This document shows positions 9,270 through 17,875 of a stretch of 64,000 bases of DNA, one piece after another. Numbering within the stretch: the stretch's first letter is position 1; each line of letters starts with the position of its first letter. Both the position numbers and the translations under genes were made by a program. This DNA comes from JBEGHD01 sp049334165. Its GTDB lineage: Bacteria; Bacteroidota; Bacteroidia; Flavobacteriales_D; Sanyastnellaceae. A model generated the notes under the pieces. That model saw nothing but the letters and a program-made list of their open reading frames with translations, was not told where the DNA came from and did not search any database. The stretch lies in assembly GCA_049334165.1 (NCBI GenBank), contig JBEGHD010000004.1; one strand, written 5' to 3'.

Positions 9270-10052
9270 TTAGTGACCGTGCTCTTCGAGCGCGTTCAGC
9301 AAGTCGTCACGTGTAATGTTTAAGAAAAGCTTACCGCGCAGTGAGTAGGCAATTCGCCCGGTTTCCTCAGAAACAATAATGGCCATGGCGTCTGTCGACT
9401 CAGTAATGCCAAGTGCAGCTCTGTGACGCATGCCAAGCTCGGCATCTATCTCCTCGCTCTCGGAAACTGGAAGTACACCACGGGCTGAAACGATTCGATT
9501 ACCCCGAATCAACACTGCACCATCGTGAAGCGGGTTGTTTTTGAAAAAGATCGCCTCAATGAGGTTAGCTGTCAGCAATGCATCCACTTTTTGACTGCTC
9601 TTGATGAAAATGCTGGGATCAGACTCTCTGGCAATCACAATCAGCGCACCGGTTTTGGTTCTCGCCATCTTCTCGCAAGCCTTAATTATCGGTGTGAAGT
9701 CTTTCTTCTCGCTGTCTTCCTCGCTTTTAAAGAAACGCTTGAAAAGCCTGCTTTTCTTTTGCTGAAGAATATTTCTGTTTCCAATAAAAAGCAAAAACTG
9801 CCGCAGCTCCGGCTGAAAGACGATCAGTAAGGCAATCACTCCGACACCGATAAACTGGCCGAGAATTTCCCCGAGCATTTCCATCTGAAGTGCTGTCACC
9901 AATTTCCAAAGAAGATAAATCGAAAGAATGCCGAGGAAAATCTGAATGGCGACCGTTCCTTTAATCAGATCGTAAAAAAGGTAAATGATGAACGCCACCA
10001 GGACTATGTCCAAAAAGTCGATGAATGTAAACTGAATAAACTGTAGCGTCAT
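9270..10052 (-). CDS. cdaA: Diadenylate cyclase CdaA
   Basis: 260 residues: three N-terminal transmembrane helices (about residues 10-90) then a DAC domain. The DGA motif (residues 177-179, in NPLHDGAVLIRGN) and RHR motif (209-211, MRHRAALG) needed for condensing two ATP to cyclic di-AMP are intact. The product, c-di-AMP, controls potassium and osmolyte homeostasis in other bacteria. Unlike in Firmicutes there is no cdaR or glmM alongside; here cdaA follows folP by only nine bases, an arrangement I know from Bacteroidota. Membrane-bound, facing the cytoplasm. Confidence 0.95.
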   Translation of the reverse strand: MTLQFIQFTFIDFLDIVLVAFIIYLFYDLIKGTVAIQIFLGILSIYLLWKLVTALQMEMLGEILGQFIGVGVIALLIVFQPELRQFLLFIGNRNILQQKKSRLFKRFFKSEEDSEKKDFTPIIKACEKMARTKTGALIVIARESDPSIFIKSSQKVDALLTANLIEAIFFKNNPLHDGAVLIRGNRIVSARGVLPVSESEEIDAELGMRHRAALGITESTDAMAIIVSEETGRIAYSLRGKLFLNITRDDLLNALEEHGH

Positions 10053-10061
10053 CTTTGGTTT

Positions 10062-10907
10062 TTATCTCGGTCGCACAAACTTATGAATTTTGACCGCTTC
10101 AACAGCGGGCTTCACATCGTGAACTCTCAAAATTGAAGCGCCATTTTTTAGGCACTCCATGTGTAAAGCTGTTGTTCCGTTGAGTGCTTCTTCTGTCTTT
10201 GTATTCAACACTTTATTCACAATCGACTTCCTTGAGACTCCAGCCAGGATCAGGGAGTTGAAGATTTCAAACTCCTGCAGCCTTCTCAATAGTTCGTAGT
10301 TGTGGTCCACCGTTTTTCCGAAGCCAAAACCCGGGTCAAGGATGATATCATGAACACCGAGGTCATTTAATTCCCCTAGCTTTTCAGAAAAATTTGCTAC
10401 AATTTCATCTACAACGTTTAGGTATTCGGGAGCATTCTGCATTGTCTGCGGATTGCCCTGCATGTGCATCAGGATGTAAGGAGTTTTCAACCTGGCAACA
10501 GTTTCAAACATCTTCTTATCGAGGTTTCCTCCTGAAATGTCGTTGACTATGTCAGCCCCGCTGTTCACTGCTAGCTCAGCAATTTCAGAGCGAAAAGTAT
10601 CGATAGAAATTAGTGTCTGCGGAAAATTCTGTCGGATGGACTCAATCACCGGCAGCACTCTATCTGCCTCTTCCTGAATAGAGATGTCAGAGGCTCCAGG
10701 ACGAGAGGAGTAGCCTCCTATGTCGAGAATTGCAGCACCTTCATCAATCATTTGAGCTGCTTTTTTAACCGCTCCTTCGGCTTTCAATTCCCGGCTCGAC
10801 TCAAAAAAAGAATCGGGTGTGGCGTTTAAAATCCCCATCACAGCAGGAAATTCCAACTCGATTAACCGCCCCTTACTTACAAGGAATTTTTTTCCTGTAT
10901 CTTTCAC
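10062..10907 (-). CDS. folP: Dihydropteroate synthase
   Basis: TIM-barrel enzyme joining p-aminobenzoate to dihydropterin pyrophosphate in folate synthesis. Motifs: GILNATPDSF near the start, DIGGYSSRPGA, SIDTFRSEIA, NDISGG, LDPGFGFGKT and the C-terminal RVHDV. An open frame reaches an ATG at 10982, but that would overlap the divergent DUF1599 gene by 30 bases and add about 25 residues not found in the family. The GTG at 10907 gives VKDTGKKFLVSKGRLIELE, the usual length, and leaves 45 bp for divergent promoters; I choose it. Sulfonamides target this enzyme. Confidence 0.93.
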   Translation of the reverse strand: MKDTGKKFLVSKGRLIELEFPAVMGILNATPDSFFESSRELKAEGAVKKAAQMIDEGAAILDIGGYSSRPGASDISIQEEADRVLPVIESIRQNFPQTLISIDTFRSEIAELAVNSGADIVNDISGGNLDKKMFETVARLKTPYILMHMQGNPQTMQNAPEYLNVVDEIVANFSEKLGELNDLGVHDIILDPGFGFGKTVDHNYELLRRLQEFEIFNSLILAGVSRKSIVNKVLNTKTEEALNGTTALHMECLKNGASILRVHDVKPAVEAVKIHKFVRPR

Positions 10908-10952
10908 CCTGTTGTCTATTTTCGCACAAAGTAAATATTTTAAATCACGCAA

Positions 10953-11537
10953 TTGGAAACAGCCCAAAAAGTGGATCAGCAACTAGAAAAAACCAGCCGG
11001 CAGTACGATGAGGTGATCGAAAAGTGTAAGTCGCTTTTTGACAAAAAAATGAGCGATTACGGCAGTGCATGGCGTGTGCTCAGGCCCAGCTCACTAACAG
11101 ACCAAATCTTCATAAAAGCTCAGCGAATCCGAACTCTTCAGGAGACAAAGCAAAGCAAGGTTGAAGAGGATGTCGAATCTGAGTTTATCGCAATCATCAA
11201 CTACTGTGTGATGGCGCTCATTCAGCTCCAAATGTCCGGGAACAAGGAACTGGAGCTCGATCTGCAAGAGGCGTCTGAGCTTTACAGCAAATGGGCAGCT
11301 GACACCAAAGATTTGATGATGAAAAAGAACCACGACTACGGTGAGGCCTGGCGCGACATGAGGGTTTCCTCAATTACCGACTTGATCCTGATGAAGCTTT
11401 TGCGAACCAAGCAAATTGAAGATAACGCTGGCAAAACCTTAGTCTCCGAAGGAATTGATGCGAACTACATGGACATGCTCAACTACGCTGCATTTGCGCT
11501 CATTCGAATTGGTGAAGGTGAAGATCCTCTGGCGTGA
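10953..11537 (+). CDS. DUF1599 family protein, two tandem domains
   Basis: About 194 residues, no signal. Two copies of the same ~80-residue unit are visible: FDKKMSDYGSAWRVLRPSSLTDQIFIKAQR...YCVMALIQL and MKKNHDYGEAWRDMRVSSITDLILMKLLR...YAAFALIRI. The K-K-x-x-DYG-x-AWR-x-x-R core is the DUF1599 signature (nucleotide modification-associated type). Role unproven. Only non-ATG starts fit: a TTG at 10953 (METAQKVDQQ...) or a GTG at 10971; family N-termini begin close to QYDEVI, so both are possible. Divergent from folP. Confidence 0.85.
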   Translation: METAQKVDQQLEKTSRQYDEVIEKCKSLFDKKMSDYGSAWRVLRPSSLTDQIFIKAQRIRTLQETKQSKVEEDVESEFIAIINYCVMALIQLQMSGNKELELDLQEASELYSKWAADTKDLMMKKNHDYGEAWRDMRVSSITDLILMKLLRTKQIEDNAGKTLVSEGIDANYMDMLNYAAFALIRIGEGEDPLA

Positions 11538-11638
11538 TTCGCTTTCCACAGCTACTTGTGTTAAACTCTCGTTAATGAATGTCTAAACAGCACACTCTGA
11601 CCTTATTTTAGCCACAACTTTTTAAAACCTCTAGAGCC

Positions 11639-13024
11639 ATGAAAACAATCGTGACCATAGCCCGAATTTTAGTCGGATCTCTTTTTATCGTTTCGGGCCT
11701 GATCAAGGCGAACGATGCACTTGGTTTTTCCTACAAACTGGAAGAGTACTTTAGTCCAAAGGCGCTCGATATGCCGTTCTTCGAACCCTGGGCCCTCGAG
11801 TTGGCAATTGTTATTTGTGTAGCTGAAATTTTACTCGGAGTCGCGGTGTTGCTCGGAGCAAAAGCTAAACTCACTTCGGTCCTTCTTCTGCTCATGATCT
11901 TGTTTTTCACGTGGCTCACGTTCTACACCGCCACTTGCGATCCTCATGAGCAAATCACAGTGGTGAGAGATGGAGTAGAGGTCACAGAATCTCCCGAGTG
12001 TGTTTTGGAGTGTGGTTGTTTTGGAAATGCTATTCCACTAACGCCCTGGGAATCTTTCACTAAAGATGTCATTCTCCTGGTGCTCATCGTCATTATTTTC
12101 ATTGGAACTTTTGCAGGCAAAGTGAGACTCAACAAGTCTGGCGAGGATATGGTCATCGTGGCCTTCAGCCTTTTGCTTATTGCTATTTTCAGCATGGCGC
12201 TGCTCGACTGGCTTTTCCCTGTTTTATTTACAGCTATCGCACTTGGGTTAGCCATTACGGTGAAGCGCAGACTAAAAGGCAACAAAAACAACGAGTGGTT
12301 TATGGCAATTTCAGTTATCCTCGTTTGTGGCATTTTCCAATACTACACTTTAGCTCATCTGCCAATCAAAGACTATCGCCCTTATGCTGAGGGAAAGAAC
12401 ATTAGAGAACAAATGAAATCTGCAGAGGAGCTAGGCAAAGAACCGCCAGTTTATGCTGTGGAGTACACATTCACAAATACCAAAACGGGTGAAGACACTA
12501 TCGTTCTCTCAAACGATTATTTGGAGATTTACAAGGAGGAGTGGTTTAAAAGCACTTACGAAAACAAGTCATGGGAAGGCCCAACAGTAACCTTTGAAGA
12601 AGGTTATACACCTCCAATCAGTGATTTTGAAATTACGACCCGGGATGGATCTCCTATGACTGAGGAGCTTATCAATGGAGAGGAGTATATCTTTCTAGTT
12701 GTGGCTTACGATATAGAGAATGCCGATACTGGAGAAATCGAAGAGATCGCTCAACTGGCGGAAGATGTGCAGGCCGAAGGACATAAAATTTATGGTCTCA
12801 CTTCATCTAATTACGAGACCACTGAACAGTTTAGACACGACCACGACCTGGCTTTTGAGTTTTTAGTTGGTGATGGGATCGTATTAAAAACAATGATTCG
12901 AGCCAACCCTGGAATAATGCTTTTGAAAGACGGCAAGGTGATTCGGAAGTGGCATAACAACGACACGCCCACCCTGGAACAGATCAAACAAAATCAGTAC
13001 TACAAAGAAGTCGATCCAGATTGA
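11639..13024 (+). CDS. DoxX/MauE-like membrane protein with C-terminal thioredoxin-like domain (BT_3928 type)
   Basis: 461 residues. The first ~145 residues are a DoxX/MauE-type four-helix membrane unit (ILVGSLFIVSGLIKANDALGF start) with a CGCFG motif near residue 125, as in MauE-related redox proteins. Further helices follow, then an extracytoplasmic domain whose last ~110 residues look like an AhpC/thioredoxin fold (IFLVVAYDIENA, HKIYGLTSS, ANPGIMLLKDGKVIRKWHNND) but lack a CxxC pair. This matches the BT_3928 family widespread in Bacteroidota. Likely cytoplasmic-membrane protein; function unknown. Its TGA overlaps the TTG start of the permease gene. Confidence 0.82.
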   Translation: MKTIVTIARILVGSLFIVSGLIKANDALGFSYKLEEYFSPKALDMPFFEPWALELAIVICVAEILLGVAVLLGAKAKLTSVLLLLMILFFTWLTFYTATCDPHEQITVVRDGVEVTESPECVLECGCFGNAIPLTPWESFTKDVILLVLIVIIFIGTFAGKVRLNKSGEDMVIVAFSLLLIAIFSMALLDWLFPVLFTAIALGLAITVKRRLKGNKNNEWFMAISVILVCGIFQYYTLAHLPIKDYRPYAEGKNIREQMKSAEELGKEPPVYAVEYTFTNTKTGEDTIVLSNDYLEIYKEEWFKSTYENKSWEGPTVTFEEGYTPPISDFEITTRDGSPMTEELINGEEYIFLVVAYDIENADTGEIEEIAQLAEDVQAEGHKIYGLTSSNYETTEQFRHDHDLAFEFLVGDGIVLKTMIRANPGIMLLKDGKVIRKWHNNDTPTLEQIKQNQYYKEVDPD

Positions 13025-14337
13025 TAGCTTACATCACCAGAAAATTATTCTATGGCATCCTCGTGCTTTTCGGGGTGGTGTCTGTGGTGTTCTTCATTTT
13101 TAACAGCTCTCCGGGAGATCCGGTTAGAGTTATTGCTGGGCAAAACGATTCGGAAGAAGTGCTTGAGCAGATCAGGCACAATCTTGGACTTGATCTACCG
13201 CTTGGTAAACGCTATCTTCTTTATTTAAATGACATCTCTCCAGTTTCCATTCTCAACACGGTAAACAGCGAAAGCCGCATCTTTCTCGACAGCGAAAAGT
13301 ACAGCGCTACTGAGTTGTTTTCGGTGGGTGATGAGCGATCGCTAGTTTTGAAGGCACCGTATCTAAGAAAATCTTACAAGTCGAACCGTAGCGTTAGTGC
13401 AATCATCAGTGAAGCATTGCCAGGAACTATGATACTGGCAGTTTCTGCAATTTTCATCGGGCTTTTTTTAGGGTTGATTATTGGTGTTTTAGCCGCGCTA
13501 AAGAAAGATACCTACTTCGATAAAATTGCTCTTGTAATTTCTGTTTTCGGAATGTCTGGACCATCATTTTTCATGGCGATTATCATAGCTTTTATTGGCG
13601 GATTGGTTTGGCATGAAGCCACTGTGCTTCCCATGTGGCCGCTACTATTGCTTTTGGCAGGAATAATTGTTGGAGCGATCAAAAAGAGCAGAGCCATGCG
13701 CTTGGAGGGAGTGGATTCAATTCCTTCTATCTCGAAGTATGCTGTTTTGGGTTTTCTATTGGGCATGGGAGTGTGGTTGGTGGGGGAATTGTTTGAGATG
13801 ATCTTCAATACCAATTTGCCTTTGACAGATGCCATGCTTACCTTCCCCGGTACGGGTCTGGAAATGACCGGCAGTCTCTACAGCGTAGATGTATGGCGGG
13901 GAGAATATCTTACGCCAAAGAACTTGATACTTCCCGCTCTAACACTCGGAATCCGCCCATTGGGAGTAGTCGTACAACTCACAAGATCCTCAATGCTTGA
14001 AGTGATGTCTATGGACTACATCCGGACCGCCAGAGCAAAAGGTTTGTCGGAGTGGAAAGTGGTTTTGAAGCACGCGTTGAAAAACGCTTTGAACCCTGTG
14101 ATCACAGCCGTTTCGGGCTGGTTTGCTTCGCTTCTTGCAGGAGCCGTATTTGTGGAGTTTGTTTTCGGCTGGAAAGGGCTTGGTCTCGAGATTTTCACCT
14201 CGCTTCAAAAGGAAGACCTTCCGGTTGTGATGGGATCTGTAATCGTTATTGCTTCAATCTTTGTGTTGCTCAACATTCTGGTCGACATCCTTTACGGAGT
14301 CATCGATCCTCGAGTGAGAATCGGCAATTCAGAGTGA
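13021..14337 (+). CDS. Peptide-type ABC transporter permease (DppB/OppB family)
   Basis: 438 residues. Starts IAYITRKLFYGILVLFGVVSVVFFI and carries SSPGDPV, as in DppB/OppB subunits. The C-terminal EAA loop that contacts the ATPase is present (MDYIRTARAKGLSEWKVVLKHALKNAL). Compared with E. coli DppB it has an insertion of roughly 100 residues between the first periplasmic region and the core. The only workable start is TTG at 13021, four bases overlapping the upstream TGA, so it is translationally coupled to the DoxX-like gene. No second permease, ATPase or substrate-binding protein is in the window, so its partners must be elsewhere. Confidence 0.9.
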   Translation: MIAYITRKLFYGILVLFGVVSVVFFIFNSSPGDPVRVIAGQNDSEEVLEQIRHNLGLDLPLGKRYLLYLNDISPVSILNTVNSESRIFLDSEKYSATELFSVGDERSLVLKAPYLRKSYKSNRSVSAIISEALPGTMILAVSAIFIGLFLGLIIGVLAALKKDTYFDKIALVISVFGMSGPSFFMAIIIAFIGGLVWHEATVLPMWPLLLLLAGIIVGAIKKSRAMRLEGVDSIPSISKYAVLGFLLGMGVWLVGELFEMIFNTNLPLTDAMLTFPGTGLEMTGSLYSVDVWRGEYLTPKNLILPALTLGIRPLGVVVQLTRSSMLEVMSMDYIRTARAKGLSEWKVVLKHALKNALNPVITAVSGWFASLLAGAVFVEFVFGWKGLGLEIFTSLQKEDLPVVMGSVIVIASIFVLLNILVDILYGVIDPRVRIGNSE

Positions 14338-14388
14338 TCTAAAATGCAGGTTGATTGTTTGAAATTTGAACAACGAAAAAATTAATTA

Positions 14389-14781
14389 ATGAATTTTCAC
14401 ACAAGAAAATGGGTGAAGCCCGAAGACCTGAATCCTAACGGAACTTTATTTGGCGGCAAGCTACTAGCCTGGATAGACGAGGAAGCCGCCTTGTACACCA
14501 TCATTCAGCTGGAGAACAAACGAGTGGTGACCAAATACATGTCGGAGATCAACTTTATCAGTTCTGCCGAACAAGGTGATATCGTAGAGATCGGTCTGGA
14601 AGTGGTCAAGTTTGGAAAGTCATCTCTAACTCTGCGCTGCGAAGTGAGAAACAAGGTGACACGCAAAGAAATCATTCAGATCAATTCGATTGTGATGGTT
14701 AATCTTGATGAGGATGGAAAAGCCTGTCCGCATGGAAAAACTGAAATTGAATACGTGAAGGATCGACTCGAAGGCAAATAA
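14389..14781 (+). CDS. Acyl-CoA thioesterase, hotdog fold
   Basis: 130 residues, single hotdog domain of the YciA/ACOT type. The active-site region reads NPNGTLFGGKLLAWIDEEAAL, where N-x-x-GTLFGG-x-L-x-x-x-D is the family core, and the long beta strand GDIVEIGLEVVKFGKSSLTLRCEV follows. Hydrolyses acyl-CoA thioesters in the cytosol; chain length preference cannot be predicted. Ends just before a hairpin shared with the convergent aldo/keto reductase. Confidence 0.9.
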   Translation: MNFHTRKWVKPEDLNPNGTLFGGKLLAWIDEEAALYTIIQLENKRVVTKYMSEINFISSAEQGDIVEIGLEVVKFGKSSLTLRCEVRNKVTRKEIIQINSIVMVNLDEDGKACPHGKTEIEYVKDRLEGK

Positions 14782-14782
14782 A

Positions 14783-14810
14783 AAAGCCCGGAAATAAATT
14801 CCAGGCTTTC
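14783..14810. terminator. Bidirectional terminator hairpin
   Basis: Stem aaagcccggaa / ttccaggcttt with one mismatch and a 5-nt loop, flanked by A-run and T-rich sequence, between convergent genes. Confidence 0.75.
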
Positions 14811-14833
14811 TCTAATTGGTTTATTCGAGACTC

Positions 14834-15808
14834 TTAATCCCACAAATCATCTAGGTTGTAAGGATTTCCTTCCATCGTCCAAAAATGACCGTCAACAAAT
14901 CGGTATCCTCTGTCGAGCTCAGTCATTTTCACCATGTCTTCGTGATCAATTTTAATATCCTTCGCATCAAAATTACTTTTGATATGATCGGGGTTCACTG
15001 ATTTTGGAATCACCGCGTTTCCGCGATTGAGCGACCACGCAATCAAAAACTGCTGAGGAGTGCAATCGTACTTTTTGGCCATTTCCTTAATGAGGTCATT
15101 TTCCCAAAGAATTGGTTCATCGTCTTTTTTCATTTTTTCAGAACGATCTGTGGAGCCCAGAGGCGAGTAGCCCGTCATAAAGATTCCTTCTTTGTGACAG
15201 AACGTGAAAAGCTCCTCCTGCTGTAGATAAGGGTGAAGCTCTACCTGGTTCATCTCAGGCTTCACTTTTCCATGAGCTATAATATGTCTCAAATTCTTGA
15301 TGTTGAAATTCGACACTCCGATATGCTTGGCGAGTCCAAGTTTCTTAGCGCCTTCCATTCCTTCCCAGGTTTTTTCCAGTGGAGCTTCTTCCAAACTCAA
15401 AAAATCTTCAGGTTTCTCCGGGAAAGTTACACCAGGCTTCATGGCAACAGGCCAGTGAACCAAATACAAGTCGAGATAATTCAACTGCAGGTCGGACAGT
15501 GTTTTTTCCAGTGCTGGAACTACATCGCCAATTTTATGCTCTGAGTTCCAGAGTTTGGAGGTTACCCAAAGATCTTTTCTATCAACAAGGCCTTCAGAAA
15601 TGGCTTTTGCAATTCCCTCACCGACTTCCTTTTCGTTGCCGTAAATGGCAGCGCAGTCGATGTGCCTAAATCCTGTTTTGATGGCCGTGTAAACAGCGTC
15701 TTTTACCTCTCCCGGTTTGCTTTTCCAGGTTCCCAACCCCAAGGCTGGCATAAGGTCTCCGTTATCGAACTTTAAAGTCTTCATTCTAGATTTCGTTTGT
15801 GCTTCCAT
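14834..15808 (-). CDS. Aldo/keto reductase
   Basis: 324 residues, a (beta/alpha)8 NADPH-dependent oxidoreductase. The catalytic tetrad is intact: Asp51 and Tyr56 (HIDCAAIYGNE), Lys85 (VTSKLWN), His118 (YLVHWP). The cofactor-binding IPKSVNPDHIKSN motif is near the C-terminus. It resembles animal-type AKRs (AKR1/AKR5-like) rather than the short bacterial YghZ group; the substrate is unknown. ATG at 15784 (MKTLKFDNGD) is an equally good start and matches most family N-termini. Cytosolic. Confidence 0.92.
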   Translation of the reverse strand: MEAQTKSRMKTLKFDNGDLMPALGLGTWKSKPGEVKDAVYTAIKTGFRHIDCAAIYGNEKEVGEGIAKAISEGLVDRKDLWVTSKLWNSEHKIGDVVPALEKTLSDLQLNYLDLYLVHWPVAMKPGVTFPEKPEDFLSLEEAPLEKTWEGMEGAKKLGLAKHIGVSNFNIKNLRHIIAHGKVKPEMNQVELHPYLQQEELFTFCHKEGIFMTGYSPLGSTDRSEKMKKDDEPILWENDLIKEMAKKYDCTPQQFLIAWSLNRGNAVIPKSVNPDHIKSNFDAKDIKIDHEDMVKMTELDRGYRFVDGHFWTMEGNPYNLDDLWD

Positions 15809-15860
15809 ACCATTTATAAAGGACTGAAATCACAAATTGTTCTCTAAAAGGAAGAATTAC

Positions 15861-16178
15861 TTACTTAAGGGAATTGGCTCTTTCAGCTAGCGATTTAAAA
15901 TACTTTTTGTCTACGTAAAAAGTGCCAAACGGAACGAACGATGCAAAGAAAGAAACAATGGCTGGCACTCCCATCCATTTCATTTTTACGCTGACGACAG
16001 CGAGCAGAACGCAGTAGAGAATGAAGAGTACTCCGTGCGCCATTCCCACAACTTCTACCATGAGCGGCTGTTCTAAACCGTACTTAAGTGGCATGGCGAT
16101 AAAGAATAGGAGCAGAAGCGAAATCCCCTCGAAAAGAGCCGACCATCGGAGAGCCGAAATGAGTTTAGAATTTGTCAA
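15861..16178 (-). CDS. DUF3817 integral membrane protein
   Basis: 105 residues, three predicted transmembrane helices, with the DUF3817 pattern: RWSALFEGISLLLLFFIAMPLKY, GMAHGVLFILYCVLL and SFVPFGTFYVDKK. Members are small cytoplasmic-membrane proteins of unknown role, sometimes fused to or near transporters. It lies 52 bp upstream of the aldo/keto reductase on the same strand and may share its transcript. Confidence 0.85.
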   Translation of the reverse strand: MTNSKLISALRWSALFEGISLLLLFFIAMPLKYGLEQPLMVEVVGMAHGVLFILYCVLLAVVSVKMKWMGVPAIVSFFASFVPFGTFYVDKKYFKSLAERANSLK

Positions 16179-16264
16179 AACCGTTTAATTTTTCGGCAAA
16201 GTTAATGACGCAGGTCGCTCATCCGTCATCTATTTATCAGTAATTGATTGCGTAACTTTCGACC

Positions 16265-17146
16265 ATGGACCTAACCACCGAAATCATCGAGAGACACATC
16301 GTCCCAGCGGACGCCAGGGTTGACCGTTTGAGTGAGTATGCCAGAGGAGTTTTTGAGAGTTTGCCCTCGCGAAAAAGTATCGTGAAAGCGATAAAACGCG
16401 ATCAGATGCTGGTAAACGAGAAGCTTTCCACTACTGGCTACTGGGTGCAGCCGGGAGATGAAATAACGGTGGTGGCCAATTCTTCTGAAAAGACAGTTTA
16501 CGACAAGGAGCTAGAAGTACTTTTTGAGGACGATTATTTGGCCGCAATCCTCAAGCCTGGTGACCTACCTGTCAGTGGAAACATGCTCAGAACAGTTGCT
16601 AATGCACTTCAAAGCAACCTTAAGATCAGCAGTCAGCGTGATCGCTACAGTCGCCCGAGGCCGGTCCACCGACTCGACAGGCAGACGAGCGGCATTTTGG
16701 TAATAGTAAAGACGATCAAAGCAGCTTCAAATTTGGGTGCCCAGTTCGAAGACCGCACCGTTAAAAAGACTTACAGAGCAATAGTTCATGGAGAAACTGA
16801 AGACTACTTTGAAATCGAATCAAAGGTTGATGACAGACAAGCATTTACCGGATTTAAGAAGTTGCGTCAGGTGACGAGCCACAAGCATGGTGTGCTCACA
16901 GAGCTACATTGTTTTCCGCAAACTGGAAGGAAGAATCAAATTAGGGTACATCTGGCCGGTGCAGGAATGCCCATCCTGGGTGACCAGAGATTTGGAGGTG
17001 AAAAATCTGGAAGAGGTTTGCTCCTTTTCGCTGAATCGATAAGTTTTAATCATCCTGAAACTGGCGAGCGACTTCATCTGGACGCCAATCCACCAAAAAA
17101 GTTTGAGCGATTTATGCGGACACAAAAAAAGCGCCCATCACAATGA
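16265..17146 (+). CDS. RluA/RluD-family RNA pseudouridine synthase
   Basis: 293 residues. An N-terminal S4-like RNA-binding part (SRKSIVKAIKRDQMLVNEK region) is followed by the catalytic domain with HRLDRQTSGILVI, in which the Asp of HRLD is the nucleophile. The KTYRAIVHGE and GRKNQIRVHLA-x-x-G-x-PILGD motifs complete the RluA class. It isomerises uridine to pseudouridine in rRNA or tRNA; which site cannot be told. The end of the gene overlaps the terminator of the convergent RRM gene. Confidence 0.92.
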   Translation: MDLTTEIIERHIVPADARVDRLSEYARGVFESLPSRKSIVKAIKRDQMLVNEKLSTTGYWVQPGDEITVVANSSEKTVYDKELEVLFEDDYLAAILKPGDLPVSGNMLRTVANALQSNLKISSQRDRYSRPRPVHRLDRQTSGILVIVKTIKAASNLGAQFEDRTVKKTYRAIVHGETEDYFEIESKVDDRQAFTGFKKLRQVTSHKHGVLTELHCFPQTGRKNQIRVHLAGAGMPILGDQRFGGEKSGRGLLLFAESISFNHPETGERLHLDANPPKKFERFMRTQKKRPSQ

Positions 17147-17155
17147 TGAGCGCTT
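17129..17155 (-). terminator. Terminator of the RRM gene
   Basis: Hairpin aagcgc..atca / tgat..gcgctt; on the minus strand it is followed by seven Ts. It lies partly inside the 3' end of the convergent pseudouridine synthase gene. Confidence 0.75.
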
Positions 17156-17196
17156 AATAAAAGATTCAAATACCGGGGTTACCGGCAATTCTTATT

Positions 17197-17469
17197 TTAC
17201 CAATTAGACCTTGATGGTCTTTTTTCTCTTCTGTCCTCTGCTTGTTTCACAACAATGTTTCTACCTTTTACTTCGTAGTCATTGAGTTCGTTGATCGCTG
17301 AACGAGCAGCATCATCGTCATCCATTTCTACAAAGCCGAATCCTTTAGATTTTCCGGTGTCTCTGTCCATAATAACTTTAGCGGAAGAAACTGATCCGTA
17401 ATCGCTGAAAAGATCTTCTAGATCTTGTGAAGTAACGCCATAATCAAGTCTGGCAACAAAAATGTTCAT
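17197..17469 (-). CDS. RNA-binding protein with a single RRM domain
   Basis: 90 residues, one RNA recognition motif. RNP2 is MNIFVARL and RNP1 is KGFGFVEM, both with the aromatic residues that stack on RNA bases; the short basic tail RREKRPSRSNW follows. Small RRM proteins of this type are common in Bacteroidota and cyanobacteria and act as post-transcriptional regulators or RNA chaperones; specific targets are unknown. It has its own terminator and lies next to an RNA-modification gene, though transcribed towards it. Confidence 0.93.
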   Translation of the reverse strand: MNIFVARLDYGVTSQDLEDLFSDYGSVSSAKVIMDRDTGKSKGFGFVEMDDDDAARSAINELNDYEVKGRNIVVKQAEDRREKRPSRSNW

Positions 17470-17717
17470 AATAAAAAATTGAAATAATTAAAATAAAAAC
17501 CGGATACACTTTTTTATTCCGGCTGTATCGGAAGTGGAAGAAGGAGAGCGAAAATCTAAGGTGATAGTACGTTTTCCAAAAAACCTAAATTCTAATACAA
17601 GACAAATGTACTCAAATAATTGATGTGCAAACGACATCATCAAACAATTTTGAAGCACACCTACTTTCTTAACTCCCTGTTAATCTATTATTTTGACTTC
17701 GTCTATTTTTCCAAAAG

Positions 17718-17754
17718 AAATGAGGCCTGCGACTTTGACGTGCAGACCTCATTT
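17718..17754 (-). terminator. Terminator of the 33-residue gene
   Basis: A 13-bp stem (aaatgaggcctgc / gcagacctcattt, one G-T pair). On the minus strand it is followed by TTTCTTTTGG. It lies 20 bp past the stop of the small gene at 17774, supporting that gene. Confidence 0.8.
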
Positions 17755-17773
17755 ATTCTACTTTTCAGCTCTT

Positions 17774-17875
17774 TTATTTCTTCACAGGCTGTTTTCTTGC
17801 AGCTGGTGTCTTTTGTTGAGTAGTAGCCTTAGGCGTTTTCACTTCTCTTTTCTGTGATTCTTTGTTCTTAGACAT
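17774..17875 (-). CDS. Small basic protein (33 aa)
   Basis: An ATG-initiated frame encodes MSKNKESQKREVKT, then PKATTQQKTPAARKQPVKK: 12 Lys/Arg, no Trp, Tyr or Phe, disordered. The composition (Lys/Thr/Pro/Ala) resembles short histone H1-like tails or ribosome-associated basic peptides. The frame is directly followed by a good hairpin terminator on the same strand, which argues it is a real gene. No family recognised; a nucleic-acid-binding role is an inference from charge only. Confidence 0.6.
   Translation of the reverse strand: MSKNKESQKREVKTPKATTQQKTPAARKQPVKK

Noticed and set aside
17620..17823. Plus-strand ORF of 67 codons
   Set aside because: Runs antisense to the 33-residue gene and its terminator; composition is that of AT-rich non-coding DNA.
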